Origin: Rhizobium binae
GTDB lineage: Bacteria > Pseudomonadota > Alphaproteobacteria > Rhizobiales > Rhizobiaceae
Direction: 5' to 3'
NCBI RefSeq assembly: GCF_017357225.1
Contig: NZ_CP071608.1
Location: 124,001-188,000 of the forward strand
Length of the DNA: 64,000 nucleotides
How positions within the stretch are numbered: the first letter of the stretch is position 1; each line of letters starts with the position of its first letter. The notes below the pieces were generated by a model. The model did not search any database. It saw nothing but the letters and a program-made list of their open reading frames with translations, and had not been told where the DNA came from. Position numbers and translations under genes: made by a program. This document shows positions 1-11,132 of this stretch, piece after piece.

Positions 1-361
1 GATGGGTTCTGGCGACCAGCAAGCACTTCATGATCGAGCCTGAGTCAGACAACGATATGCTGGCGCACCGGAGTCGAAGGCTATCAACGTCAGCCGCATT
101 GGACTGCCTCGTCTTCAATAACGGGAAAGCGCCGATCCGGAACCTACAACCCTATCCGTATTCACCGGTCGGGTCTGTCCGCGCCCTGTCCGTGCGATGA
201 AGACTGCATGTTGAACTCGACGATGTGCTGGGTTATCAGAGCGGTGGAACAGGCGATCGCCGCCAGCGATCAAATGGCTACCAAGTCGACGCGTCCCTGG
301 GCGATGGCCAGATCAAGCGATTTCGCCGCCGCCTCCATTCGGGCGTCGCTTGTGGCGCTGT
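1..361. other. Gene-free stretch downstream of aspartokinase
   Basis: No convincing gene. A plus-strand ORF at 208-453 overlaps the end of aspartokinase antisense and has no recognisable domain. The minus-strand reading of about 250-360 gives a helical, alanine-rich stretch followed by stops, which may be a decayed fragment. I see no promoter or clear terminator here. Confidence 0.5.
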
Positions 362-1462
362 TTAGTCGTTCTCTATCACAAGATCGCCAATGGCTGCAGG
401 ATGCATTTGTTCGTGGATGTTTTGCGCATGTGCCATGGCGCTCTCGTAGTTAACGTGAAGGTGGACGCGCGACATCGCGCCATTAAGCTCGGTCACCACG
501 ACCTTTGATCCGATGGCGACGGCGCGCGTGCCTCCCGTTTCGACGAGGCGCATCGCGAAATCGATGTCGGTTATGATGCAAAGGCAGGGCCTGCCGTCCT
601 CTTCAAAGCATATCGAGCTAATATCGTGTTGATCAAGAAAGACACAGAGAGCATCGCGTTCTGCAACACTCGCGACAGCTAATACTGCTGTGTCGCGTGC
701 TACTGTCACGGATCTGGAGTATTCGTGGCCTGTGATGACTGTGCCCGTCGCCGCTCCGTTATTAGTCAGTGCTTTGCACACTATGGTGACTGCGTGCTTA
801 TTAGCATAATCCACTGCCCTGTGGTGCAGCACCTTTGCGCCCTGTCGCGACATCTGCGCGATTGTCCCATACCCAATCTTCGGGATTAATCGTGCCCCTG
901 GTACAAGATGAGGATCTGCCGTGTAGACGCCCTTAACATCTGAATATATTTCGCACACTTGCCCTCCCAACATAGCCGCGATCACGACCGCTGTCAGATC
1001 GGAGCTGTTTCTGCCGAGAAACGTTAGTCTGCCCGACTCATCAACTGCCTGACCACCCGCGACAACGACAATGTCATGCTCCTGAAGTGCAGCCCTGATT
1101 GGCTGAGGATCGACGCTTTCAACTGAGGCGCGACCGAAGTCCGAATTTGTGCGTATCCCTAGGACATAGCCGTTCAACGACGTTACGGGAATCCCAAGGC
1201 GACTGACCGCAGCTTCCAACAGGCACGCACTCAGCATCTCGCCGATAGCAAGCGTCGCATCGAGATTCGATGGCGTTGCTTCCCTATTGACGCCAAGCAC
1301 GGTTGATTTCAGCTCGTCGGTCATTCCAGACATTGCGCTGACCACGGCAACTATCTTGCTTCCTCCTTCAGCTCGCAGCTCAGCTAAATACCGAGCAACT
1401 CGGGCATAATGGCAAGGGTCTCGAAAACTCGAGCCCCCGAATTTGACAATAGTCGTCTTCAT
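362..1462 (-). CDS. Aspartokinase, short form
   Basis: This enzyme phosphorylates L-aspartate to aspartyl-4-phosphate, the entry to the aspartate-semialdehyde branch. The 366-residue protein opens with the amino-acid-kinase signature KFGGSS (about residues 7-12), has the SAMSGMTDEL segment near 42-51 and the nucleotide-binding GRNSSDLTAV segment near 150. The region after about 260 is short and appears to hold only a reduced ACT module, whereas housekeeping LysC proteins are usually over 400 residues. The start ATG overlaps the stop of asd as ATGA, so the two are translationally coupled. Sitting at the end of the nif operon beside asd suggests a dedicated, perhaps feedback-insensitive supply of aspartate semialdehyde (inference). 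Dedicated aspartokinases of this kind are known in ectoine clusters. Confidence 0.88.
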   Translation of the reverse strand: MKTTIVKFGGSSFRDPCHYARVARYLAELRAEGGSKIVAVVSAMSGMTDELKSTVLGVNREATPSNLDATLAIGEMLSACLLEAAVSRLGIPVTSLNGYVLGIRTNSDFGRASVESVDPQPIRAALQEHDIVVVAGGQAVDESGRLTFLGRNSSDLTAVVIAAMLGGQVCEIYSDVKGVYTADPHLVPGARLIPKIGYGTIAQMSRQGAKVLHHRAVDYANKHAVTIVCKALTNNGAATGTVITGHEYSRSVTVARDTAVLAVASVAERDALCVFLDQHDISSICFEEDGRPCLCIITDIDFAMRLVETGGTRAVAIGSKVVVTELNGAMSRVHLHVNYESAMAHAQNIHEQMHPAAIGDLVIEND

Positions 1463-2484
1463 GATTCACCGATCAAATTTTTGGCGATCGCAAGCTGTGC
1501 GATGAGGAGTGCGTTGAGTGCGGCCCCAACCTGAACGTTGTCGGCTACAACCCACATCCACAGCCCGCGCGGGTTCTCTGGATTAACTCGGACCCGTCCG
1601 ACGTGAACATCTGCAGGATCTCCCAGATAGCGCGGCGTTGGATATCCGTCAGCATAAAGTCGAACACCTGGTTCATTTGCCAGGAGCTCATGGACCTGTT
1701 CTAGTCGAACATGTTCGTCAAACTCGACGTATACCGCCTCGGAATGACCCGTCTTTACCGGCACTCTGACGCAGGTGGCGGCTAACTGCAGATGAGGCAT
1801 ACCGAAGATCTTCCGTGACTCTTGAACCAGCTTGCGTTCCTCAAGAGCCACGCCTTCGCGGGAAATCTGTCCGATCTGCGGTATGACGTTGAATGCAAGA
1901 GGGACAGGGAAGCTCTCCGCAGCGGGTCCGGTGCTCCCCTCGAGCCAGGCTTTGACACCGTCTTCCAGCTCCTTAATCCCGCGCAGGCCAACTCCTGAGG
2001 CGGCTTGAAAGGTGGTCAAAAGAACCTGGCTAATGCCGAACGTCGCTATCAACGGTCGCAGTGCCCGAACCAGCTGTATCGTGGAGCAATTTGGATTTGC
2101 TACTATTCCAGACGGTGGACGAACCGTAAGTGAACACGCGTTAACTTGTGGTACGATGAGGGGTACGTCAGGCCTCATTCGAAAGGCATTCGAGTTATCA
2201 ATCACCAAGGCTCCTTGGGATGCGAACCGAGGTATCCATACGCCGCTTACGTCGCCGCCTGCAGAGAAGAATGCAATGTCGGTTTTGGTATCACCGATAT
2301 CGCTAATGTCGCGGAGTGCCTCAACCTGGTATGTTTGGTCTCGAAACTTGAATTGGCGCGCACCCGAACTGGAGGCGAACATCCGCAGTCGGTTGACCTT
2401 AATCTCACTTTTTTCCAATAACTTGATCAGGGCCGTTCCGACCGCCCCGGTTGCTCCAACGATAGAAATATCTAATGGTCTCAT
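1459..2484 (-). CDS. asd: Aspartate-semialdehyde dehydrogenase
   Basis: This enzyme reduces aspartyl phosphate to L-aspartate-4-semialdehyde with NADPH. The 341-residue protein starts MRPLDISIVGATGAVG, a Rossmann GxxGxxG loop. It carries the catalytic Cys in VANPNCSTIQLV (near residue 130) and a His in the VKTGHSEAVYVEF stretch near 240. I chose the ATG at 2484 because a GAGG ribosome site precedes it and the family begins just before the Rossmann strand; the open frame runs 114 bases further upstream. It is coupled to the downstream aspartokinase by a 4-base overlap. No sigma54 site was found just upstream, so it may be read through from the nif operon. The product is the substrate of the EctB-like enzyme at 21.2 kb. 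Confidence 0.9.
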   Translation of the reverse strand: MRPLDISIVGATGAVGTALIKLLEKSEIKVNRLRMFASSSGARQFKFRDQTYQVEALRDISDIGDTKTDIAFFSAGGDVSGVWIPRFASQGALVIDNSNAFRMRPDVPLIVPQVNACSLTVRPPSGIVANPNCSTIQLVRALRPLIATFGISQVLLTTFQAASGVGLRGIKELEDGVKAWLEGSTGPAAESFPVPLAFNVIPQIGQISREGVALEERKLVQESRKIFGMPHLQLAATCVRVPVKTGHSEAVYVEFDEHVRLEQVHELLANEPGVRLYADGYPTPRYLGDPADVHVGRVRVNPENPRGLWMWVVADNVQVGAALNALLIAQLAIAKNLIGES

Positions 2485-2810
2485 GAGTACCTCATTTAGA
2501 CGCTCGTGGTTGGATCTTGCTTTCAATATTCGAAGCTCGCTTCGGCCGCCCAAGGATGTAACTGGAAGTCTGTCGTCGCGGCTTGATGCACAGTTCAATG
2601 CCTCCTCTCTTCAGATCGTTGGACTTTCGACCTGGTGTTTCCTGCAATAATTGCCTCCGAATGGCAGATTGGACGCCTAGAAAGGTCTTCGCGTCGCCAG
2701 CCGGATTTGCTTTCAGGAAGCTGCCATGCGGCCTTCTCCACGTCTTCGAACCGATGCGATAGTCTCGCAATTTGGACGGTGCCGGCGGCTTCTAGCGCTC
2801 GGAACGGAAT
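2485..2810. other. Spacer between fdxB and asd
   Basis: A minus-strand ORF of 92 codons (2492-2770) fills much of the spacer, but it is arginine-rich, has no known motif and overlaps the asd ribosome site. I do not call it a gene. A promoter-like pair at 2767-2784 (GCAA and GTGCC on the plus strand) has the wrong spacing for sigma54. Confidence 0.4.
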
Positions 2811-3134
2811 TCAAGATTCGTGCGGTGAAAGATGATCAACGGCGATATGAGTCTGGCAGTTCTTTGGACAGACGCGGGCGCACGCTCCGCAGCCGATACA
2901 GCGGCCGGGATAATCAATGACCATGATGACCCGACTGAGTTCACCATTAAAGTCGTCCTCGCCATCGCAGGCACCGAGCATGTCGCCTGCTTCATCGATG
3001 CCGTAGGGATGCATGACCTCGCGTGAGCAGACCTTGAAGCAGCGACCGCAGCCAATGCAGGTCGCAGGGTTGATCGAATTCAAATATTCCGGCATCCATT
3101 GGGATCCGTCGCGAGTCACGCATGAGCTTGTCAT
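2811..3134 (-). CDS. fdxB: nif-specific ferredoxin (FdxB / ferredoxin III type)
   Basis: This is a small electron carrier of the nif regulon. The 107-residue protein contains two [4Fe-4S] clusters' worth of cysteines: CIGCGRCFKVCSRE near residues 25-38 and CIGCGACARVCPKNC near 77-91, separated by the roughly 38-residue insert typical of the nif ferredoxin III family. The start at 3134 is set by GGAGGA four bases upstream, so the longer open frame to 3365 is not used. It follows nifX by 13 bases and is last of the nif-type genes before asd. Its likely role is electron delivery to nitrogenase or to cofactor assembly. Confidence 0.88.
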   Translation of the reverse strand: MTSSCVTRDGSQWMPEYLNSINPATCIGCGRCFKVCSREVMHPYGIDEAGDMLGACDGEDDFNGELSRVIMVIDYPGRCIGCGACARVCPKNCQTHIAVDHLSPHES

Positions 3135-3147
3135 AGATTCCTCCAAT

Positions 3148-3489
3148 TTAGCGAGTTCTGCCGATGGCAAATGTGACAGCCGAAGGCCCCCCGATTGCCA
3201 GACAAAAACGAGTTGGCAGCTGTCTACAATCTTTGCCCAGCGCAGCCTCACCTTCGCTTCGATGTCTTTCGATCTTGTCGGAGATATTCTCGATCCCGGC
3301 GGCTTCCACGAAGGTCCGCGTGTCGCTTGTCTCGTCGTAGGTGGCAAATAGTCTGACCGATGCAAACCGCGCTGTCAGTCCCTTCATATCTTGCGTGACG
3401 ATCGCAATTCGCAGAGCGCCTGCCGGCAGTTTCGGCCGCTGTTGCTGGAGTCTCCCATTGAAGAGTGAGAGGCGACGAATTGATCTCAT
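3148..3489 (-). CDS. nifX: NifX, C-terminally shortened
   Basis: NifX binds and passes on FeMo-cofactor precursors between NifB and NifEN. The 113-residue product starts MRSIRRLSLFNG and has the family core GALRIAIVTQDMKGL (near 25-39), followed by FCLAIGGPSA near 94-103. Just after this glycine motif the homology stops and the frame ends in FAIGRTR, so roughly the last 30-50 residues of a usual NifX appear to be missing. A small deletion before fdxB is the simplest explanation. It begins 25 bases after nifN. Function may be impaired; NifX is often dispensable. Confidence 0.75.
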   Translation of the reverse strand: MRSIRRLSLFNGRLQQQRPKLPAGALRIAIVTQDMKGLTARFASVRLFATYDETSDTRTFVEAAGIENISDKIERHRSEGEAALGKDCRQLPTRFCLAIGGPSAVTFAIGRTR

Positions 3490-3514
3490 TTGCGATTCCC
3501 GCCTGTCGGTTGGG

Positions 3515-4834
3515 TCAACTGGACCGTGGGTTCGGAGGGTGGTTGGCCTGAATGATGTTTGCGAGGTCAAAGATCACATCGCGGGTTCCCCGGTATAATA
3601 TTGTAAGCTTTTGCTGGCTGCCGACGCGGTCGAAAATTGGCAAACCAAGCCGCATCAGCGGAACGCCGAGGCGTTTGGCAGCTTCCCGGCCGTGCGAGTG
3701 TGTGGCGATAAGATCGGCCGTTGCGGCGAGACTCTCCAGATCGCTGAGATCACCGACTTTGACGGTGTTCGCCGGTACCATCTCGAGTGCCTTCGAAGTG
3801 CCGGTCGTGGCGACTGCGACCGCAATTTCCGCACCCATGGCAGTAAAAAGATTGGAGAACTGGAAAAGCTGATCCGGCTCGGAGGCGATTGCGATCTTCT
3901 TGCCTGCCATATGGAAATGTCCGTCGAGCATCGCATCCTGCAGCTGCATTCGATTGCGGCGGACGTTGAGCGGCGCCTGTTTCCGTGACAGAGCGGCAAG
4001 CACGCGAATAAAGCGATCGACGTTCTCTAGGCCCGTTAGCGATCTAAACAGGACGTATGGGACGCGGGTCAGTCTCTGTAGCGCTTCAGCCGGTCGCCGC
4101 ATATGCTCACCGATTGCGATACACTGCATCGCAGTACCAAGATCGCGGATTTCCTGCACTTTCGTGCCGCCATATGTGGTCGGCATCCATTCTTCGGGGA
4201 TGGACCCGTCGAGCGCTCCCGACACATCGGGAAGGATAACCGGATCGAGCCCGAAGCTTACGGCCGTCTCGCGCAAATGTTCAATATCAGCAACTGTTAA
4301 GTTGCAGCCAGGCAAGATCGCGATCTTGCCTGCATCTCGATACTGCTTTTCAGGTCGTGTTATTGCCTCGATCATGGCGGTAACAGCTTTAGACCAACCT
4401 TCCTCTATGGCGCCGTCAAAGTCCGGCGTGTTGGCGAGTACCACTTCGGTGCCCACAAGTTCTATCGCCCGCTTGCGTTTTATGTTTTCGACGTCACCGG
4501 CGACATCCTCGTCGCGGGCCTCTACCGATGCGGTCGTGCATATCCCGATCAGTCGTGGTCTTGTGCGGGCTTTGAGGCTGAGAATTGCCTCTTCGAGACG
4601 ATCCGCGCCGCCGACGATTATCGCGGTTTCGTTCATCGCCGTCGTTTGCAGCGGGATCGCTTCATTGAAATGCCTCACGAGCAGTGCGAGCGCGAAGCTC
4701 GTACATCCCTGGCTGCCATGGAGCAGAGGTATTGCGCCGTCGACGCCGAGAAAGGCGAAGGCAGCACCAAGCGGCTGAGACGACTTCAGGGGGTTGACCG
4801 CCGCCGACTTATTTTGAGATACGACGCGTGCCAT
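3515..4834 (-). CDS. nifN: Nitrogenase cofactor scaffold NifN
   Basis: This is the beta subunit of the NifE2N2 scaffold on which the FeMo-cofactor precursor matures. The 439-residue protein resembles NifK: NPLKSSQPLGAAFAFLG near 15-31, then LHGSQGCTSFALALLVRHF near 38-56 with the cluster-binding Cys, then TAMNETAIIVGGADRLEEA. Length is normal for the family. It lies 77 bases after nifE and 25 before nifX, in one operon. Nothing unusual except the shortened nifX downstream. Confidence 0.93.
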   Translation of the reverse strand: MARVVSQNKSAAVNPLKSSQPLGAAFAFLGVDGAIPLLHGSQGCTSFALALLVRHFNEAIPLQTTAMNETAIIVGGADRLEEAILSLKARTRPRLIGICTTASVEARDEDVAGDVENIKRKRAIELVGTEVVLANTPDFDGAIEEGWSKAVTAMIEAITRPEKQYRDAGKIAILPGCNLTVADIEHLRETAVSFGLDPVILPDVSGALDGSIPEEWMPTTYGGTKVQEIRDLGTAMQCIAIGEHMRRPAEALQRLTRVPYVLFRSLTGLENVDRFIRVLAALSRKQAPLNVRRNRMQLQDAMLDGHFHMAGKKIAIASEPDQLFQFSNLFTAMGAEIAVAVATTGTSKALEMVPANTVKVGDLSDLESLAATADLIATHSHGREAAKRLGVPLMRLGLPIFDRVGSQQKLTILYRGTRDVIFDLANIIQANHPPNPRSS

Positions 4835-4911
4835 AGTACGACCTCAACATTTTTTGCGAGTGATCTCGCGGTTTTGGTTCGACGCGCTTACGCTTCTCTT
4901 TTAGCTCGTTT

Positions 4912-6309
4912 TTAAACGACCAAGGCCGGCTCCCATGGCGCCGGCTCGCGCACCTGCGGCCACATCGGATTGTGGATTGCCAGGTCAATTTGTCGAGCAA
5001 GTTGCACCATTCCCTCATAGCCAGCGTAAGCGTGATGACGCTCCTGGTTGATGTCGAGCCAGGGCAGTTTTGCCTTTAGCGCTATATACTGGGTGCGTCC
5101 GCCCGACAGCATGATGTCAGCCTTTCTCTCGAGTAGAAGCGAGAAAAGTTCGCGCGGCGACATCGAATCGAACAGGAGGTTCTCCTCCTTCAGGGTCTGT
5201 TTCACTCGCTCTCTATCTTCGAGCGTCGATTTCTTGACTGATGTGCCGACGATCTCCATGCCGATCTCCATCAAGGCATGGACGACCGACCATGATTTCA
5301 CGCCGCCTGTATTTAGAAGCACGCGCTTGCCCTCAAGGCGAGGTCGGTAGGCTTCCAGCCTCTTCCACACTTTTTCCTCTTCTTCCGCTACAAGGATTTC
5401 CGTGCGACGCAAAAGCGAGGGGTCGGCACCTTTCCTTACAAGCAGATCGGCGATCCGCCGGAGCGCCTCCGAGGTGCCGGAAATGCCATAGAAGGAGCCC
5501 TCAAAAAATGGAATGTCCCAGCGTTCCTGCATCTTACGTGCCAAAGCAACGAACGCTGTCGAACACACCGTCATCGCTGCGCGTGAGCGGTGGGCGGAGG
5601 CGACGTGCAGGTATCGCGCGTCTCCCGGGATACAGGCGCGGACGCGGATGCCGAGCTTATCCAAGAGCGGCTTCACCAGCCAGAACTCACCCGAGAGGTT
5701 AAATTCGCCGAGTATGTTGATATCGCAAACGCTTGGTTCATCGGCCTCCACGGTACCAATGACATGCTTTAGTAGCGCCTCGCCCGCTAGCTTGTTGCCG
5801 AGGTTCTTAGATCCGAGGAAGCCTGGCGCATTGACCGGCACCACTGGTAACGCAAATTCGTCCGACGCTCGCTTGCAAAGAACCTCGATGTCGTCGCCGA
5901 TCATCGCCGTTATGCAGGTTGAATAGACGAAGATTGCCGCGGGCGCATACCCCTCCTTGATTTCCCGGATTGCTTTAAAGAGCTTCCGTTCACTGTGGCC
6001 CATTACGATGTCGATTTCCGTAAGATCAGTCGTGAAGCTCGTGCGCCAAAGTGTTGGACCTGACGAGGCAGTGCCACGGTTGTCCCAGGAATTTCCCTCG
6101 CAGGCGAGCGGTCCGTGAATCAGATGCGCGACATCGGTAATCGGCTGCAGTGCGACCTTGGCGCCGTCGAAAGCGCAACCGCCGACAGCCGTTCCCGGGG
6201 CCATTGGCCTCGCGCAATTCTTTCGGCGCGCCTTAGGACCCTTGCCGCCGCTCCTTTCACTCGCTAGCTCGTGGAAGGCATCTTTGATTTTGGCGTTGGG
6301 CGAGGACAT
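4912..6309 (-). CDS. nifE: Nitrogenase cofactor scaffold NifE
   Basis: This is the alpha subunit of the NifEN complex. The 465-residue protein has NifD-like motifs: GTAVGGCAFDGAKVAL near 39-54, IHGPLACEGNSWDNRGT near 64-80 and CITAMIGDDIEV near 132-143, carrying the cluster cysteines. The C-terminal part has the GGVKSWSVVHALMEIGMEIVG type Rossmann segment. It starts 54 bases after nifK. Length is typical. Transcription is expected from the nifH promoter. Confidence 0.94.
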   Translation of the reverse strand: MSSPNAKIKDAFHELASERSGGKGPKARRKNCARPMAPGTAVGGCAFDGAKVALQPITDVAHLIHGPLACEGNSWDNRGTASSGPTLWRTSFTTDLTEIDIVMGHSERKLFKAIREIKEGYAPAAIFVYSTCITAMIGDDIEVLCKRASDEFALPVVPVNAPGFLGSKNLGNKLAGEALLKHVIGTVEADEPSVCDINILGEFNLSGEFWLVKPLLDKLGIRVRACIPGDARYLHVASAHRSRAAMTVCSTAFVALARKMQERWDIPFFEGSFYGISGTSEALRRIADLLVRKGADPSLLRRTEILVAEEEEKVWKRLEAYRPRLEGKRVLLNTGGVKSWSVVHALMEIGMEIVGTSVKKSTLEDRERVKQTLKEENLLFDSMSPRELFSLLLERKADIMLSGGRTQYIALKAKLPWLDINQERHHAYAGYEGMVQLARQIDLAIHNPMWPQVREPAPWEPALVV

Positions 6310-6363
6310 TCGTCTGCCTTCATATCTGGTTTGAGAGATAGGCCGCCTGGCCGGCCGCCGCTC

Positions 6364-7905
6364 TTAGCGAGTGAGGTCATACGAATAGTCTGTCACACCG
6401 GCGTGCATTGTTTCGCGATCGAGGTTGTCGAAGATCTTGTCGAGGATCGCGGTCAAAAGACGCAGTCCGCCCTGGTAGCCCATGAGGGGGAATCGATGAT
6501 GATGGTGCCGGTCAAAAATTGGAAACGTCAGCCGAACCAGTGGGGTACCGGTGTCCCGTTCGAGATACTTCCCATAAGAATTGCCTATCAGGAGATCCAC
6601 GGGCTCAGTGAAAAGTAGCGAGCGCAGTGCCCAGAGATCTTTGCCTGGCCAAACCTGTGCATTCTTCCCGAAGGGCGAGGATGCGAGGAGTTCCTTCATC
6701 TCGTCCTCCCAAGCTGAGGTGCCGTTAGTGGCAAGGCAGTGGGTTGGCTCGCCGCCGGTTTCCATGATGAAGCGCGCCATCCCATAGACGAAATCTGGAT
6801 CGCCGTAGATCGCGTATTTTTTTCCATACAGCCAAGCTTGGCTGTCCGCCATCGCGTCGATGAGTCGCCCGCGCTCCAGACGGATCACCTCGGGAATTTC
6901 TCTCGTGGAAATGTCAGATATCGCCATCAGGAGTTCGTCGGTAGCTTCGACGCCAAGAGGATAGCGGAAGGAGGTCGTCGCTTGTCCAACGGCTCTGCAG
7001 TAATCCAGCGTCTTGCGAGTGTTGTAATATTGCAGGGACAACGTCCCCTCCGCGTTCAACGCCGCCTTCACGTCATTGATTTTGGTCCCCCCGTCATACA
7101 TACGAAAGTTACCATCGGAGGGGGTATCGAACTGATCTGATGCGTCCTGGATGAACATGTAAGTCACTTGCATCAAGTCGAGCAGGCGTTTTAATTCGCG
7201 ATTGTTCCCAACGCAGAAGCCATCAAATCCAGGAATGATGTTAATAGAAGCGGTGGCTTCACTTCGCGCGGTGCCCTTCCAGAAATTCTCCAGCACACCT
7301 TTTACCATGCTGTCGTAGCCATCGACATGGCTGCCGACAAAGGCTGGTGTGTGGGCAAAGGGGACATCGAAATCGCGCGGGACCGAACCTTCACTTTTGG
7401 CATTTTCGATAAAACCATGCAGGTCATCTCCGATGACCTCTGCCATACATGTGGTCGACACCGCGATCATCTTCGGGTTATAGAGCTTGTACGTGTTGGC
7501 GAGACCGTCGACCATATTTTTCAGGCCACCAAAAACAGCCGCGTCTTCTGTCATCGATGACGAGACCACCGATGACGGCTCCTTGAAATGGCGCGATAGG
7601 TGCGATCTGTAGTAGGCAACGCAACCTTGGCTGCCATGGACGAACGACATCGTTCGCTCGAATCCCGCCGCTGCGAACACCGCACCGAGGGGCTGGCAGG
7701 CTTTGGCTGGATTGACGACAAGGGCTTGGCGGGCCAAGTTTTTCTCTCGGTATTCCCAGCTCTTCGTGAATTCGCGCTGGTCCGACACGACCTGATCCGG
7801 GTGTGGGCACTCGAATTTCAGCTTTTTTTTGGCCAACATCTTCCTGTATTCCGGCTCGCAGAATAGGGGCGCGTGGTCGAGAGTTTTCTCAGCTGACTGC
7901 GGCAT
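6364..7905 (-). CDS. nifK: Nitrogenase MoFe protein beta subunit
   Basis: NifK pairs with NifD and holds half of each P-cluster. The 513-residue protein has the P-cluster cysteines at positions 70 (AKACQPLGA), 95 (HGSQGCVAYY) and 153 (STTCMAEVIGDD), the same numbering as well studied NifK proteins. The start at 7905 (MPQSAEKTLDHAP) is supported by GAGGTGA just upstream; the open frame begins 33 bases earlier. It is 94 bases from nifD and 54 from nifE. Confidence 0.96.
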   Translation of the reverse strand: MPQSAEKTLDHAPLFCEPEYRKMLAKKKLKFECPHPDQVVSDQREFTKSWEYREKNLARQALVVNPAKACQPLGAVFAAAGFERTMSFVHGSQGCVAYYRSHLSRHFKEPSSVVSSSMTEDAAVFGGLKNMVDGLANTYKLYNPKMIAVSTTCMAEVIGDDLHGFIENAKSEGSVPRDFDVPFAHTPAFVGSHVDGYDSMVKGVLENFWKGTARSEATASINIIPGFDGFCVGNNRELKRLLDLMQVTYMFIQDASDQFDTPSDGNFRMYDGGTKINDVKAALNAEGTLSLQYYNTRKTLDYCRAVGQATTSFRYPLGVEATDELLMAISDISTREIPEVIRLERGRLIDAMADSQAWLYGKKYAIYGDPDFVYGMARFIMETGGEPTHCLATNGTSAWEDEMKELLASSPFGKNAQVWPGKDLWALRSLLFTEPVDLLIGNSYGKYLERDTGTPLVRLTFPIFDRHHHHRFPLMGYQGGLRLLTAILDKIFDNLDRETMHAGVTDYSYDLTR

Positions 7906-7999
7906 AGGGTCACCTCTTTCGATCTGGCCGCGGCTCAAGGGCGGTCCAGAAACATGCGTCGTTTAAGCCGTTGCGCGTTTACGCGCGAACGCTATGTTC

Positions 8000-9484
8000 T
8001 CACCCAGCAACCGCCGCCAAAATGCGGTCATTTTTCCAGGGCGCGTCGTAGAGACCCCAAACTGGATTGTTGATGGCCATGTCCATGTCCCGAGCGAAAA
8101 TTGCGAAGCCGTCATAACCGTGATACGGACCAGAATAGTCCCAGGAGTGCATCTGACGGAATGGAATGCCCATTTTCTGCACCGGGTATTTTTCTTTAAC
8201 GCCGGACCCGACGAGATCGGGCCGAATTCCCTCAATGAATTTCTCAAGTTCATAGCCAGTCACATCGTCGTAGATCAGCGTGCCATCTTTTACATAATGG
8301 CCAGTGCGCTGATAGTCGTCGCCGTGACCGAATTCGTAACCGGTTCCTACGATTTCCATCCCGAGGTCCTCATAGGCGGTGACGACGTGACGAGGACGCA
8401 ATCCCCCGACGTAGAGCATCACCCGTTTGCCGGAAAGGCGCTGCCAGTATTTGTCGATTACGGCCCAAACGAGGGGTTGGTATTTGGCTATGACCTTTTC
8501 GGCTTTTTCTTGGATCTCCGGCCCGAAGTGTTCGGCAATGTTGCGCAGCGAGGCATCGATTTGGGAGTGTCCAAAGAAATTATATTCCATCCAAGGGATG
8601 CCATATTTTTCCTCCATGTGCCTGGAGATGTAATTCATCGACCGATAGCAGTGAATGAGGTTGAGTGCCGCTCTCGGCGCGCGCTCCACTTCGGCGAGAG
8701 TTGCATCTCCGGACCAGTTGCCGACCACGCGCAATCCGATCTCCTCGAGCAGGATGCGTGAGGCCCATGCGTCGCCGCCAATGTTATAGTCGCCTATGAC
8801 ATTTACGTCGTAGGGACCTGGATCGAATTTTATGTCTTTCTTGTCGAAGACCCAATCTCGAATTGCGTCGTTGGCGATGTGGTGGCCAAGCGATTGCGAC
8901 ACGCCACGGAAGCCTTCGCAGCGTACTGGCACGACGGTCGTCGCGTGTTCTTTGGCCTTCTTTCGCGCTACGGCCTCAATATCGTCGCCAATCAGACCGA
9001 TCGGACATTCCGATTGTAGGGTGATGCCATTGCTTAGCGGGAAAAGTTCAGCAATCTCATCGATGACCTTTTCCAGTTTCTTGTCACCACCGAAAACGAT
9101 ATCTTTTTCCTGAAAATCAGATGTAAATTGCATCGTCACGAATGTGTCGATGCCTGTCAGACCGACGTAATAGTTGCGACGTTGCGACCAGGAATATTGA
9201 CCGCAACCCACAGGCCCGTGTGAAATGTGAACCATATCCTTGATTGGTCCCCAGACGACACCTTTTGAACCGGCATAGGCGCAGCCGCGTATCGTCATCA
9301 CGCCTGGAACAGACTTGATGTTCGACTTTACCTCGCATTCGCTGATCGCGTTTGCGTCCGTTTCGCTCGTTGCAACGCTAAGGTGTTTACTGCGGCGCTT
9401 CGCTGCTTTGCCCGGATATTGCGACAGCACGTCTGCAATAAGCTTCGCATGGAAGTCACTGTCATTGTCGTATTTGAGGCTCAT
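8000..9484 (-). CDS. nifD: Nitrogenase MoFe protein alpha subunit
   Basis: NifD carries the FeMo-cofactor. In the 494-residue product I place P-cluster cysteines at 68 (IRGCAYAG), 94 ([10 protein letters not shown]) and 160 ([11 protein letters not shown]). The cofactor ligands are Cys279 ([11 protein letters not shown]) and His446 ([13 protein letters not shown]). The ATG at 9484 (MSLKYDN) fits rhizobial NifD and has an AAGGGG site upstream; a GTG two codons earlier is an alternative. All key residues are intact, so it should be functional. Confidence 0.96.
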   Translation of the reverse strand: MSLKYDNDSDFHAKLIADVLSQYPGKAAKRRSKHLSVATSETDANAISECEVKSNIKSVPGVMTIRGCAYAGSKGVVWGPIKDMVHISHGPVGCGQYSWSQRRNYYVGLTGIDTFVTMQFTSDFQEKDIVFGGDKKLEKVIDEIAELFPLSNGITLQSECPIGLIGDDIEAVARKKAKEHATTVVPVRCEGFRGVSQSLGHHIANDAIRDWVFDKKDIKFDPGPYDVNVIGDYNIGGDAWASRILLEEIGLRVVGNWSGDATLAEVERAPRAALNLIHCYRSMNYISRHMEEKYGIPWMEYNFFGHSQIDASLRNIAEHFGPEIQEKAEKVIAKYQPLVWAVIDKYWQRLSGKRVMLYVGGLRPRHVVTAYEDLGMEIVGTGYEFGHGDDYQRTGHYVKDGTLIYDDVTGYELEKFIEGIRPDLVGSGVKEKYPVQKMGIPFRQMHSWDYSGPYHGYDGFAIFARDMDMAINNPVWGLYDAPWKNDRILAAVAG

Positions 9485-9579
9485 TGACACTACCCCTTAG
9501 AAAATCCGGATGTATCCTCACGGCGAAACCTCCCTCACGAGACGGCGGGCGCCTTGCGTGTCGCTGCGCGTCAGTGTGA

Positions 9580-11079
<1,500 letters not shown>

Positions 11080-11132
11080 TGAACCGCGCCGGGTTTGCCG
11101 GAGGCTCCAACTTCTGAGAAAGTGGAGCCGAT

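Noticed and set aside
2492..2770. 92-codon ORF between fdxB and asd
   Set aside because: No motif, arginine-rich, and it overlaps the asd ribosome site.
2767..2784. sigma54-like pair on the minus strand before asd
   Set aside because: GTGCC and GCAA are present, but the spacing is too long for a -24/-12 promoter.
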